From contig NZ_CP080525.1 in the NCBI RefSeq assembly GCF_024746815.1, positions 4,396,501-4,460,500 on the forward strand: a stretch of DNA of 64,000 nucleotides, written 5' to 3'. This DNA comes from Mesorhizobium sp. AR07 (lineage in GTDB: Bacteria > Pseudomonadota > Alphaproteobacteria > Rhizobiales > Rhizobiaceae). This document shows, in pieces, positions 16,843 to 24,972 of the stretch. Position 1 is the first letter of the stretch. Each line of letters opens with the position of its first letter. The notes under the pieces are model-generated. The model saw only the letters and a list, made by a program, of their open reading frames with translations. It was not told where the DNA came from and did not search any database. The position numbers and the translations under genes were made by a program.

Positions 16843-17792
16843 GCTTCCTTTGCTCCTTGCCGCTCGCCGCGCAGCTTTTCAGCGCCTGCGCCCCGGCGGC
16901 ACCTTTGGCCGTCGGCTATGTCGAGGGCGACTATGTGCTGCTGGCGCCGATCGAGGTGGCGCAGGTCGAGACGGTTACGGTCAAGCGTGGCGATCGCGTC
17001 ACGCCCGGCACGACCGTGGTGACGCTGGAAAGCGCCGATGCCAAGATCGCGGTTGCCCAGGCCGAAGCCGGCCTTGCCCAGGCCCAGGCGCAGTTGGCCG
17101 ACCTGCAGATCGGCAAGCGCCCGGAAGAGATCGCGGTGCTCAAGGCCGAGGTCGACATGGCCAGCGCGCAGGCCGCCGACGCCAAGCGCAAATACGACCG
17201 CGCCGCCGATCTGTTCAAGCGCGGCGCCGGCACGCAGGCCGATTTCGACACCGCATCGGCGACGCTGGAGACCGCCAACGCGCAGGTCGGCCAGGCCGAC
17301 GCCAATCTCGCCGTCGGCGGCCTGCCGGCGCGCCCCGAGGCGATCAAGGCGGCAGACAATCAGGTCAAGCAGGCGCAGGCGATGCTGGAACAAGCGCGGT
17401 GGCGGCTGTCGAAACGGGTGCTGGCAGCACCCTCGCCCGGCCGCGTCAACGACGTCATCCGCAATCCGGGCGACACCGCGGGCCCGACCGCGCCGGTCAT
17501 TTCGATCCTGCCCGACGGCGCGGTGAAGCTCAGCGTCTACATCCCGGAATCCGCCTTCTCCTCGGTCAAGGTCGGCACCTTGCTCGGCGTCCACTGCGAC
17601 GGCTGCGGCCCGGACGTGAAGGCGCGAGTAAGCTACGTCTCGCCGGATCCCGAATTCACCCCGCCGGTTATCTACTCCCTGGAGAACCGGCAGAAGCTGG
17701 TCTATCTGGTCGAGGCACGGCCGGAGGGCAACGCCGGCCCGCTGCAGCCCGGCCAGATCGTCGACGTCGATTTGGCGGACGGCGCGAAATGA
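16839..17792 (+). CDS. HlyD-family periplasmic adaptor of an ABC exporter (YbhG-like)
   Basis: A 317-residue membrane-fusion protein. The N-terminus is a signal or anchor (LPLAAQLFSACAPAAPLAVG, containing a possible but weak lipobox), then a lipoyl half-motif, a long coiled coil (about 65-190, heptad-rich with AQAEAGLAQAQAQLADLQIG) and the second lipoyl half (RLSKRVLAAPSPGRVNDVIR). It joins the inner-membrane transporter to an outer-membrane channel such as TolC; no outer-membrane gene is in the operon. Overlaps cecR and the ATPase by 4 nt each. Confidence 0.85.
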   Translation: MSFLCSLPLAAQLFSACAPAAPLAVGYVEGDYVLLAPIEVAQVETVTVKRGDRVTPGTTVVTLESADAKIAVAQAEAGLAQAQAQLADLQIGKRPEEIAVLKAEVDMASAQAADAKRKYDRAADLFKRGAGTQADFDTASATLETANAQVGQADANLAVGGLPARPEAIKAADNQVKQAQAMLEQARWRLSKRVLAAPSPGRVNDVIRNPGDTAGPTAPVISILPDGAVKLSVYIPESAFSSVKVGTLLGVHCDGCGPDVKARVSYVSPDPEFTPPVIYSLENRQKLVYLVEARPEGNAGPLQPGQIVDVDLADGAK

Positions 17793-18709
17793 ACGCCATC
17801 GACGTCCATGGCCTGGTCAAGCGCTTTGGCGACAAGACCGTTGTCGACCATGTGACGATGACGGTCGCCGAAGGCGAGATCGTCGGCTTCCTCGGGCCGA
17901 ACGGCTCGGGCAAGACCACCACCATCCGCATCATGTGCGGCCTGCTGACGCCCGACGAGGGCGAAGGCACGGTGCTCGGCTTCAACATCCGCACCGACAG
18001 TCTGCGCATCAAGCGCGAAGTCGGCTACATGACGCAGAGATTCTCGTTCTACGAGGATCTGACGATCGGCGAGAATCTCGAATTCGTCGCACGGCTCTAC
18101 CGGCTGAAGCCGCTCAACGAGTATGTTGCCAGAACGCTCGAGGAACTCGGCCTGACCTCGCGCCGCAACCAGCTGGCCGGCACCTTGTCCGGCGGCTGGA
18201 AGCAGCGGTTGGCGCTGGCCGCCTGCATCATGCACAAGCCGAAGCTGCTGTTGCTCGACGAGCCGACGGCGGGTGTCGATCCAAAGGCGCGGCGCGAGTT
18301 CTGGGACGAGATCCATCGCCTCGCCAGCGGCGGACTGACCGTGCTGGTCTCCACCCACTATATGGACGAGGCCGAGCGCTGCCACCGCATCAGCTACATC
18401 TCCTACGGCAAGATGCTGGCCACCGGCACTGTTGCCGAGGTGGTGAAGAATGCCGGGCTGACCACTTTTGTCGTGCAGGGTCCGCGTCTCGACCAGGTGG
18501 CTGAGGCGCTTCAAGGCCGCCCCGGCGTCGATCAGGTGGCGCCGTTCGGCGCCACGCTGCATGTCGTCGGCTCCAACGGCAAGATGCTGAAGGCAGCGCT
18601 CGCCGATGTCGAGAAAGAGCACAAGGGCGTGACGGTATCGCCTGGGAAAACCAGCCTCGAGGACGTCTTCATCCAGTTCATGTCCGGCTCGAAGGACAAC
18701 ATGGCATGA
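17789..18709 (+). CDS. ABC transporter ATP-binding protein (YbhF/CcmA-type)
   Basis: A 306-residue ATPase with Walker A LGPNGSGKTTT (about 35-45), Q-loop MTQRFSFYEDLT, signature LSGGWKQRLALA (the usual LSGGQ has W-K in place of the Gln), Walker B LLLLDEPTAGVD and H-loop STHYMDE. The C-terminal 80 residues form the small extension of drug- and polysaccharide-export ATPases. Only one ATPase half is present, unlike E. coli YbhF, which is a tandem. It powers the permease encoded next with a 4-nt overlap. Confidence 0.9.
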   Translation: MNAIDVHGLVKRFGDKTVVDHVTMTVAEGEIVGFLGPNGSGKTTTIRIMCGLLTPDEGEGTVLGFNIRTDSLRIKREVGYMTQRFSFYEDLTIGENLEFVARLYRLKPLNEYVARTLEELGLTSRRNQLAGTLSGGWKQRLALAACIMHKPKLLLLDEPTAGVDPKARREFWDEIHRLASGGLTVLVSTHYMDEAERCHRISYISYGKMLATGTVAEVVKNAGLTTFVVQGPRLDQVAEALQGRPGVDQVAPFGATLHVVGSNGKMLKAALADVEKEHKGVTVSPGKTSLEDVFIQFMSGSKDNMA

Positions 18710-19842
18710 ACAGCGTCTTTTCCTTCGCCCGGCTTGGCGCGCTGCTGATCAAGGAGTTCATCCAGATGCGGCGCGACCGCATCACCTTCGCCATGATGCT
18801 GGGCGTGCCGCTGATGCAGCTGGTGCTGTTCGGCTACGCCATCAACAACAACCCGAAAAGCCTGCCGGCGGCACTCGTGGCGACGAGCAGCGATCCCTAC
18901 ACCCGTGCCGTTGTCTCGGCGCTGCAGACCACCGGCTACTATCGTTTCGACCATGTCTCGCAAAGTGCGGCCGACGCGGAGTTCCTGATGTCGCGGGGCG
19001 ATGTCGCCTTCGTCGTCACCATCCCCGCCGATTTCGCCCGCCGGGTCGAACGCGGCGACAGTCCACAGATCCTGATCGAGGCCGACGCCACCGACCCGGC
19101 CGTCGCCAGTGGTGCCATATCGACGCTCGGCACCGTCGCTAGCCAGGCGCTGCTCAGGGCGCAAGGCATGCAGGAGGCCGCGGCCGAGACCGCCAAGGGA
19201 CAACTCGATGTGGTGGTGCACCAGCGCTACAATCCCGAAGGCATTTCGCAATACAACATCGTGCCCGGCCTGCTCGGCGTCATCCTGCAGATGACGATGG
19301 TGATGATGACCTCGATCGCGCTGACGCGCGAGACCGAGCGCGGCACCATGGAAAATCTCCTGGCGATGCCGTCCAGCCCGCTCGAGATCATGCTGGGCAA
19401 GGTGCTGCCCTATCTGGCGGTCGGCGGCGTGCAGGTGGTGGTGGTGCTGGTGGCGGCCAAGCTTTTGTTCGCAATCCCCTTCACCGGGTCGATGTCGCTG
19501 CTGCTCACCGCCGTGCTCATCTTCGTGCTGGCGCTGGTGCTGCTCGGCTACACGATTTCGACCATTGCCCGCACGCAGATGCAGGCGCTGCAGCTCACCT
19601 TCTTCTTCTTCCTGCCGTCGATCATGCTGTCCGGCTTCATGTTCCCCTATCGCGGCATGCCCGGCTGGGCACAGGCCTTCGGCGAGATCCTGCCGCTGAC
19701 GCATTTCCTGCGCATCATCCGCGCGGTGATGCTGAAGGGCGCCGAACTGCCGGCGGTGGCAACGGAGATCGGCTGGCTGGTGGTGTTCGTGGCGCTGTTT
19801 GCCGGCGTGGCGCTGGTGCGGTTCAGGCGGACGCTGGACTAG
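18706..19842 (+). CDS. ABC-2 type permease (YbhS/YbhR-like)
   Basis: A 378-residue permease with one N-terminal helix (about 25-45), a large extracytoplasmic domain (about 50-180) and five C-terminal helices; the family motif EFIQMRRDR (about 16-24) precedes helix 1 and the ABC2 signature SGFMFPYRGMPGWAQAFGEI-like segment is near 310. One permease gene is present, so the complex is probably a homodimer. With the adaptor and ATPase it forms a drug or xenobiotic exporter. Last gene of the cecR operon; a repeat element follows. Confidence 0.88.
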   Translation: MNSVFSFARLGALLIKEFIQMRRDRITFAMMLGVPLMQLVLFGYAINNNPKSLPAALVATSSDPYTRAVVSALQTTGYYRFDHVSQSAADAEFLMSRGDVAFVVTIPADFARRVERGDSPQILIEADATDPAVASGAISTLGTVASQALLRAQGMQEAAAETAKGQLDVVVHQRYNPEGISQYNIVPGLLGVILQMTMVMMTSIALTRETERGTMENLLAMPSSPLEIMLGKVLPYLAVGGVQVVVVLVAAKLLFAIPFTGSMSLLLTAVLIFVLALVLLGYTISTIARTQMQALQLTFFFFLPSIMLSGFMFPYRGMPGWAQAFGEILPLTHFLRIIRAVMLKGAELPAVATEIGWLVVFVALFAGVALVRFRRTLD

Positions 19843-19870
19843 GCGCCATGGCTATGGCGAGGCCGGCGGG

Positions 19871-20040
19871 ACAGCGCCCCCCTCTGGCCTGACGGCCATC
19901 TCCCCCACTTGGGGGGAGATTGGCAGCTTTGGCGCCGGCCACCCCTTAGCAGCGTCGGAGATTGGCGACGACAGTGGTGACGGCCAATCTCCCCACCTGT
20001 GGGGGAGATGTCCGGCAGGACAGAGGGGGCGCGAAGGATC
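19871..20040. repeat. Intergenic mosaic palindrome, family B
   Basis: Outer ends GCGCCCCCCTCTGGCCTG and its complement near 20015-20033, inner arms CATCTCCCCC and GGGGGAGATG, central variable part GGCAGCTTTGGCGCC. The same ends recur at 24778-24947, 32681-32731, 38704-38866 and 43600-43769, usually followed by GCGCGAAGGATCG. Lies between convergent genes, where it could also end transcription. Confidence 0.88.
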
Positions 20041-20071
20041 GCCACGGAACGACTTATTCTGCGCCGTGTTG

Positions 20072-21052
20072 TTAAGCCGCCGCCATGATCTCCGCGTAAG
20101 TTCCGAAATCGACATTGCCGCCGGACAGCACCACGGCGACGCATTTGCCTGACAGCTCGATCTCGCCCGACGACAGGGCCGCCAGCGCCACGCAGCCGCC
20201 GGGCTCGACCACCAGCTTGAGATAGGCCATGGCGTCCCGCATAGCCTGCGCCGTCGCCTTGTCGGAGACGGCGATGGCACCAGTGAGGTTCCTACGGTTG
20301 ATCTCGAAGGTGATCACGCCGGGCTCGGCGGTCAGGATCGCGTCGCAGATCGAGGCATGGCCCGGCTCGTTCGAAACCCTGGCGCCGGCGGCCAGCGAAC
20401 GGCGGGTGTCGTCGAAATGCTCGGGCTCCACCGCCCAGACCGCGGTGTCCGGTGAGGCATCCTTGACGGCAACGGAAATGCCGCTCGACAGGCCACCGCC
20501 ACCGCAGGGAATGACCACCGCGTCGAGGCTGACGCCAAGCGCCTTTGCCTGGCGCATCAATTCGAGGCCGATCGTGCCCTGGCCGGCGATGATGGCCGGG
20601 TCGTCGAAGGGCGGCACCAGCACCATGCCTTTCTCTATGTAGGGGCGCACCACGCTCATGCGGTCGTCGCGGAAGCGGTCGAAGGGAACCACCTCCGCTC
20701 CCATCTTGCGGACATTGCCGATCTTCATCGCCGGCGCGTCAGCCGGCATGGCGATGACCGCCTTGACGCCGAACATCGCGGCCGACGCCGCGACCCCTTG
20801 CGCATGGTTGCCCGACGAGAAGGCGACGACGCCACGGCTACGCTCTTCTTCGCTGAGCGACGACAGCTTGTTGTAGGCGCCGCGGAACTTGAACGAGCCG
20901 GTGCGCTGCAGTGTCTCCGGCTTGAACAGGATGCGGGCGCCGAAACGCTTGTTCAGCTCCTGCGATTCGATCAAGGGGGTTTCGACGATCAGCCCGGCAA
21001 GCCTGGCTGCGGCGCGGTGGATGTCGGCAATGCCGGGAGGGATCGACAGCAA
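20072..21052 (-). CDS. Threonine/serine dehydratase (PLP-dependent, fold type II)
   Basis: A 326-residue enzyme. PLP lysine is in TGSFKFRGAYNK (Lys about 55), the substrate Ser-Gly-Asn loop is SSGNHAQG (about 78-85) and the phosphate loop is GGGGLSSG (about 182-190). It lacks the C-terminal ACT regulatory domain of biosynthetic IlvA, so it is the short, catabolic or serine-racemase-like type, converting L-threonine to 2-oxobutanoate or acting on serine or hydroxy-aspartate. The start at 21052 fits the family N-terminus. Transcribed alone between two repeat elements. Confidence 0.88.
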   Translation of the reverse strand: MLSIPPGIADIHRAAARLAGLIVETPLIESQELNKRFGARILFKPETLQRTGSFKFRGAYNKLSSLSEEERSRGVVAFSSGNHAQGVAASAAMFGVKAVIAMPADAPAMKIGNVRKMGAEVVPFDRFRDDRMSVVRPYIEKGMVLVPPFDDPAIIAGQGTIGLELMRQAKALGVSLDAVVIPCGGGGLSSGISVAVKDASPDTAVWAVEPEHFDDTRRSLAAGARVSNEPGHASICDAILTAEPGVITFEINRRNLTGAIAVSDKATAQAMRDAMAYLKLVVEPGGCVALAALSSGEIELSGKCVAVVLSGGNVDFGTYAEIMAAA

Positions 21053-21181
21053 TCATATGAGGTCCAGTGGAAGGCAAGGTGTCTTCCTATGATGCCCGCA
21101 AACAACTGTGGTGCGCCAACGAAAAAATGTGACCGCTACAAAATTACAAAATTTGGCGAGCAACAACTGGCGCTTGCGCTG

Positions 21182-21350
21182 CCCCTCACCTGCCTGCCGG
21201 CATCCTCTCCCCGTATAGTGACGGGGAGAGGGGGCTGGCCGTAAGGTCGGCGCTTTTCTTGCAACGCTGGTGATTGGCGAAATCCTCGGCGACAGCTTCT
21301 TTCTCCCCGTCACTATACGGGGAGAAATGCCCGGCAGGGCAATGAGGGGC
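21182..21350. repeat. Intergenic mosaic palindrome, family C
   Basis: Ends CCCCTCA and TGAGGGG, inner arms TCTCCCCGTATAGTGACGGG (about 21206) and its complement CCCGTCACTATACGGGGAGA (about 21306). Spacer of about 80 nt. Distinct from families A and B in its TATAGTGACGGG core, but the same kind of GC-rich large hairpin. No gene is seen in this 338-nt gap. Confidence 0.82.
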
Positions 21351-21390
21351 GGCGCCGAGATCGGCAACTGGCCCTGCGGCCAATCACCGC

Positions 21391-21714
21391 CTATCCAAGC
21401 AAAGCCCTCTGCCTCTTGGTCCCACCCAGCTTGCGCCAGTTGTTGAAGCGGTGCGTGGCGGCGGCAAACGAGATCTTCATCTGCTGGGCGACCGAATAAC
21501 GCGATTTGCCCTCGTCGAACATGCGGTAGCAGCACTCGACGCCCTCTTCGGTCAATTTGCCGTCCGGGGCCTTGTTGTGCGGGTTGGCGGGATCGAATTT
21601 CTCGACCTGCTGTTCGACGAGGCCTTTCAGGCGCTGCAAATCGGCCTCGATGCTGGCGATGAGGTCGAGAACGGGCTTCGGGTCATAGCTGTGCGGGGGA
21701 TGTTTTGCCGTCAT
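21391..21714 (-). CDS. Conserved-looking small protein, possible HTH, unknown function
   Basis: A 107-residue hydrophilic protein. The N-terminal half is a helix that may form a coiled coil (VLDLIASIEADLQRLKGLVE), and the C-terminal half looks like a helix-turn-helix (SRYSVAQQMKISFAAATHRF, then NNWRKLGG). A CC pair occurs in GVECCYRMF. No annotated family comes to mind. Divergent from mbfA with a 175-nt gap; an iron-related role would be speculation. Confidence 0.6.
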   Translation of the reverse strand: MTAKHPPHSYDPKPVLDLIASIEADLQRLKGLVEQQVEKFDPANPHNKAPDGKLTEEGVECCYRMFDEGKSRYSVAQQMKISFAAATHRFNNWRKLGGTKRQRALLG

Positions 21715-21850
21715 CTGCGGATTCCCTTTTTCTTGGCTCTGGTTCCATCATATAGGTGAACATTCGCTGATAATGAAGGGATGTTTCCGGGGTGGCTTCA
21801 ACAATTCTTGACCGCGACCCAAGCGCGCAATTGACCTGGGGCACGTCAAA

Positions 21851-21879
21851 CCCTAGTTTAGAACCATTCTAAACTAGGG
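21851..21879. promoter_or_regulatory. Perfect 13-bp inverted repeat, Irr-type iron control element of mbfA
   Basis: CCCTAGTTTAGAA, spacer CCA, then TTCTAAACTAGGG, a perfect inverted repeat. The centre TTTAGAACCATTCTAAA is the form expected for the ICE box bound by Irr, the haem-responsive Fur-family regulator of Rhizobiales. It ends ten bases before the mbfA start, so Irr binding would block transcription when iron is scarce. Known in related bacteria for mbfA; here inferred from sequence. Confidence 0.88.
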
Positions 21880-21889
21880 TGAATTCCTC

Positions 21890-22873
21890 ATGCTTTCCCG
21901 TGTTTTCGGCTTCGGCCGCCGCCCCTTCGAATCGCTCTCCGAACAAGAGATCCTGGCATTGGCCATTTCGTCCGAGGAAGATGACGGGCGCATCTACCGG
22001 TCCTACGCCGACGGGCTGGCGGAAAACTTTCCGCAATCGGCAAAGGTGTTCGAGGAGATGGCCGAGGAAGAGGACGGCCATCGCGACGCGCTGATCGAGC
22101 TTTTCCGCAAGCGTTTCGGCGAGCACATCCCGCTGATCCGGCGCGAGCATGTGAAGGGCTACTTCGAGCGCAAGCCCGACTGGCTGGTGAGACCGCTCGG
22201 CATCGAGCATGTGCGCAACCAGGCCGAGGCGATGGAACGGCGCGCCTATTTGTTCTACGTCGAGGCGGCCAAGCGCACCAGCGACGCCTCGACCCGCAAA
22301 CTGCTCGACGATTTGGCTATTGCCGAGCAGGGCCATGAGACGCTGGCGCAGCGGCTGGAACAGAAACATGTGCCGGGCGCCGTCAAGGAAGAAGAAGCGA
22401 GCGCCGAGCAGCGCCAGTTCATCCTCACCTATGTGCAGCCGGGGCTTGCCGGGTTGATGGATGGATCGGTGTCGACGCTGGCGCCGATCTTCGCTGCCGC
22501 CTTTGCCACGCATGACACCTGGCAGACGCTTCTGGTCGGGCTTGCCGCCTCGATCGGCGCCGGCATTTCGATGGGTTTCACCGAAGTCGCGTCCGACGAT
22601 GGCAAATTGTCGGGCCGCGGCTCGCCGATCAAGCGCGGGCTGACCGTCGGCATCATGACGACGCTCGGCGGCCTCGGCCACGCGCTGCCCTATCTCATCC
22701 CGCATTTCTGGACGGCGACGGCGGTTGCCGCGGTGGTGGTGTTCTTCGAATTGTGGGCCATCGCCTTCGTCCAGAACCGCTATATGCAGACACCCTTCCT
22801 GCGCGCGGCCTTCCAGGTGGTGCTGGGCGGCGCGCTGGTGTTCGCGGCGGGCGTGCTGATCGGGAATGCGTGA
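21890..22873 (+). CDS. mbfA: MbfA, membrane-bound ferritin-like iron exporter
   Basis: A 327-residue fusion: an N-terminal ferritin/rubrerythrin-like di-iron domain (about 15-160; Glu/His ligands in SSEEDDGRIYRSYADG, EEMAEEEDGHRDAL and IAEQGHETLAQRL) joined to a C-terminal VIT1/CCC1-like membrane domain (about 185-327; PGLAGLMDGSVSTLAPIFAA, GASISMG-like helix start, and GLGHALPYLIPHF). MbfA exports iron and protects Bradyrhizobium and Agrobacterium from iron, acid and peroxide stress. The perfect Irr-like box just upstream strongly supports the call. Confidence 0.93.
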   Translation: MLSRVFGFGRRPFESLSEQEILALAISSEEDDGRIYRSYADGLAENFPQSAKVFEEMAEEEDGHRDALIELFRKRFGEHIPLIRREHVKGYFERKPDWLVRPLGIEHVRNQAEAMERRAYLFYVEAAKRTSDASTRKLLDDLAIAEQGHETLAQRLEQKHVPGAVKEEEASAEQRQFILTYVQPGLAGLMDGSVSTLAPIFAAAFATHDTWQTLLVGLAASIGAGISMGFTEVASDDGKLSGRGSPIKRGLTVGIMTTLGGLGHALPYLIPHFWTATAVAAVVVFFELWAIAFVQNRYMQTPFLRAAFQVVLGGALVFAAGVLIGNA

Positions 22874-22879
22874 GCGCTC

Positions 22880-23030
22880 CTCTTCCTTCTCCCCTAGCGG
22901 GAGAAGGTGGATTGGCGCGCGGCGCCAAGACGGATGAGGGGTGTTGGACGGAGTGAGGCGTTAGTGCTTTCTGGAACATCTCATTCGTCGCCTTCGGCGA
23001 CACCTTCTCCCACAAGGAGAGAAGGGAGAA
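22880..23030. repeat. Intergenic palindromic repeat, family D
   Basis: Arms CCTTCTCCCCTAGCGGGAGA (22884) and CTTCTCCCACAAGGAGAGAA (23003) flank GGATTGGCGCGCGGCGCCAA and GACGGATGAGGGGTGTTGGA. Similar GCCGCTTCGCGGCCACCTTCTC pieces recur at 34663-34819. Between the convergent mbfA and ABM genes. Confidence 0.75.
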
Positions 23031-23043
23031 CCGCGCTAATTAT

Positions 23044-23388
23044 TCACCCATTCACCATCAGGCTGTCCGCAGGCGCCTCGGTCCTCTCCGTCAGCCCATA
23101 ATCGCGCACGACATGCGCGATGCGCAGTCGGTAGCCGGCAAAGATACCGCCACGGCCCGCCTTCTGCGCCTGCCGGTGCTCTTCGGTGTTGCGCCAGGCC
23201 TTGACCGCCTCTTCGTCGCGCCAGAACGACAGCGACAGGATGCGGTTCGGGTCGCCAAGACTCTGGAAGCGCTCGATCGAGACAAACCCATCGATGCCGT
23301 CGAGCAGCGGGCGCAAATCGGCGGCGATGCCGAGATAGGCATCGCGTCTGCCGGCCGCCGGCTCGACCTCGAAGATGACGGCGATCAC
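23044..23388 (-). CDS. Antibiotic biosynthesis monooxygenase (ABM) domain protein
   Basis: A 114-residue ferredoxin-like alpha/beta-barrel protein: MIAVIFEVEPAAGRRDAYLG, FVSIERFQSL, NRILSLSFWRDEEAVKAWRN and HRQAQKAGRGGIFAGYRLRI match the ABM fold, including the aromatic and His positions of that family. Such proteins are cofactor-free monooxygenases, haem-degrading enzymes or dimeric binding proteins. GTG start at 23388 overlaps the upstream NIPSNAP gene by 4 nt. Function unknown; the two probably act together. Confidence 0.78.
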   Translation of the reverse strand: MIAVIFEVEPAAGRRDAYLGIAADLRPLLDGIDGFVSIERFQSLGDPNRILSLSFWRDEEAVKAWRNTEEHRQAQKAGRGGIFAGYRLRIAHVVRDYGLTERTEAPADSLMVNG

Positions 23389-23717
23389 GGCAACACCAGT
23401 TTCGCATGCGGTCCAGAGACGTGCTTCAGGAAGATGCGGTCCTCCTTGAGGATGAATCTTTCACGCTTGGCGAATTCATAGTTTGCCTTGCCGGCGGGAT
23501 CGGCGGCAAGGCGCGCACGGTAGGCCTCGTAGGCCGCCAGACTGTCGATGTTGTAGGCGGCATAGGCCGTCGTGGCCGAGCCCTCATGCGGCGCGAAATA
23601 GCCGATCAGGTCGGCGCCGCAGCGCGGAATGGCCTGGCCCCAGTTGCGGGCATATTCCTCGAACGCCGCCTTGCCGAACGGGTCGATCTCATAGCGGATG
23701 AAGCAGGTGATTGTCAT
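23385..23717 (-). CDS. NIPSNAP-family protein
   Basis: A 110-residue protein with the NIPSNAP pattern TCFIRYEIDPFGKAAFEEYA, GYFAPHEGSATTAYAAYNID and FLKHVSGPHAKL. The fold is a ferredoxin-like dimer related to ABM. ATG at 23717 has a good AAGGAGACGACC leader. Overlaps the ABM gene by four bases, giving a two-gene unit of related small alpha/beta-barrel proteins. Role unknown; the ArsR-type regulator at 24091 may control this neighbourhood. Confidence 0.8.
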   Translation of the reverse strand: MTITCFIRYEIDPFGKAAFEEYARNWGQAIPRCGADLIGYFAPHEGSATTAYAAYNIDSLAAYEAYRARLAADPAGKANYEFAKRERFILKEDRIFLKHVSGPHAKLVLP

Positions 23718-23813
23718 GGTCGTCTCCTTGGCGGGTTGATTTATCTTGCGTCGATAGTTCGAGCGGCGTCGAAGCATCCCCAGGATCGATGTGCTAGGCA
23801 ATTCCCTCGGCGG

Positions 23814-24023
23814 TCATGCCTGCCAGAAGGACTTCGCGCATTCGCGGCGCACGTCTTCCCGGGTCAGGCCGAGGTCGCGCAGCAAATGATCGTCAATCTC
23901 GGCAAGGTCGAGACGCTGCAAATGGCGGTCATGCCACCGGGCCCTTGGCCGCGAGCGGAACCAGGCGACGAACGGGAACGATCGGCGGCTGGGGAACGGT
24001 GCGGAAGTGGTTGCGGTTGTCAT
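23814..24023 (-). CDS. DUF1127 small protein
   Basis: A 69-residue arginine-rich protein. The C-terminal 35 residues (LQRLDLAEIDDHLLRDLGLT, then REDVRREC and a final FWQA) are the DUF1127 motif. In Agrobacterium and other alphaproteobacteria, DUF1127 proteins affect small-RNA turnover and phosphate or carbon metabolism, probably by RNA binding. The ATG at 24023 has AAGGAGACGACG directly upstream. Divergent from the ArsR-type regulator with a 67-nt shared region. Confidence 0.85.
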   Translation of the reverse strand: MTTATTSAPFPSRRSFPFVAWFRSRPRARWHDRHLQRLDLAEIDDHLLRDLGLTREDVRRECAKSFWQA

Positions 24024-24090
24024 CGTCGTCTCCTTGATCTGGTCGGAGAATAGTGCTTATCGACAAGAATGCTTCGATGAGAAACGAACT

Positions 24091-24765
24091 ATGCGTGAAG
24101 GACCTGACATTGCCCGCATTGCCAGCCTGGTCGGGGACCCGGCGCGGGCAAACATGCTCAACGCGCTGATGGGCGGCACGGCATTGACGGCGAGCGAACT
24201 GGCGCTCGAGGCCGGCGTATCGCTGCCAACGGCCAGTTCGCATCTGGGCAAGCTGATGGAAGGTGGGTTGCTGACGCTGGCGAGCCAGGGCCGGCATCGC
24301 TACTACGGCCTTGCCGGCCCGCAGGTGGCGGGCATGATCGAAGCCATCACGGGTGTCGCGGAAGCCGTTGGCCCGAAACGCGTGCGGCCGGGCCCGCGCG
24401 ACGGTGCCATGCGCGTGGCGCGCGTCTGCTACGACCACCTGGCCGGCGAGCAGGCCGTGGCGATGCTCGATCGTCTCGTCGAGAAGGAAATTCTGCTGCG
24501 CGACGACAAGGAGATCAGGCTCGGGCCATCGGCGGCATCGCATTTCGCGGCAATAGGCATCGATATCGATGCCAAGCCGCGCCGCCCGGTGTGCCGCGCC
24601 TGCCTCGACTGGAGCGTGCGGCGCTCGCATCTGGCCGGCACGCTGGGCGCAGCCATCCTCGACAAGATCCTTTTGGAAAAATGGGCGCGCCGTGAAAAGG
24701 ACAGCCGCGCGGTGATTTTCTCGCCGCCGGGCAAGCAGGCGTTCGAGAGGGTGTTTCTGGGCTGA
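24091..24765 (+). CDS. ArsR-type winged-helix regulator with C-terminal extension
   Basis: A 224-residue regulator. The winged helix (about 5-85) has RIASLVGDPARANMLNALMG and LEAGVSLPTASSHLGKLMEG. A long C-terminal part contains CRACLDWSVRRSHLAGTLGA, whose Cys-x-x-Cys may sense metal or redox. Gene order (DUF1127, NIPSNAP, ABM divergent) suggests local control. The gap upstream has ATCGA and TCGAT half-sites at 24059 and 24074 that could be its operator. Effector unknown. Confidence 0.8.
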   Translation: MREGPDIARIASLVGDPARANMLNALMGGTALTASELALEAGVSLPTASSHLGKLMEGGLLTLASQGRHRYYGLAGPQVAGMIEAITGVAEAVGPKRVRPGPRDGAMRVARVCYDHLAGEQAVAMLDRLVEKEILLRDDKEIRLGPSAASHFAAIGIDIDAKPRRPVCRACLDWSVRRSHLAGTLGAAILDKILLEKWARREKDSRAVIFSPPGKQAFERVFLG

Positions 24766-24777
24766 GATGGCGGCGGG

Positions 24778-24947
24778 ACAGCGCCCCCCTCTGCCCTACC
24801 AGGCATCTCCCCCTCAAGGGGGGAGATTGGCGGCTTCGCTGTCCCGCTCACCTTGCAGCGTTGATGGTTGGCGAAAGCGGCCGAATGCATGATCTCCCCC
24901 CTTGAGGGGGAGATGGCCGGCAGGCCAGAGGGGGGCGCGAAGGATCA
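24778..24947. repeat. Intergenic mosaic palindrome, family B
   Basis: Same ends as the 19.9 kb element (GCGCCCCCCTCTGCCCTA and GGCCAGAGGGGGGCGCG) and the GCGCGAAGGATC tail. Inner arms CATCTCCCCCTCAAGGGG and CCCCTTGAGGGGGAGATG are perfectly complementary. Lies between the convergent regulator gene and ligD, 26 nt from the ligD stop. Confidence 0.85.
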
Positions 24948-24972
24948 CTACGCTTGCTAATGTGCGGATAAA

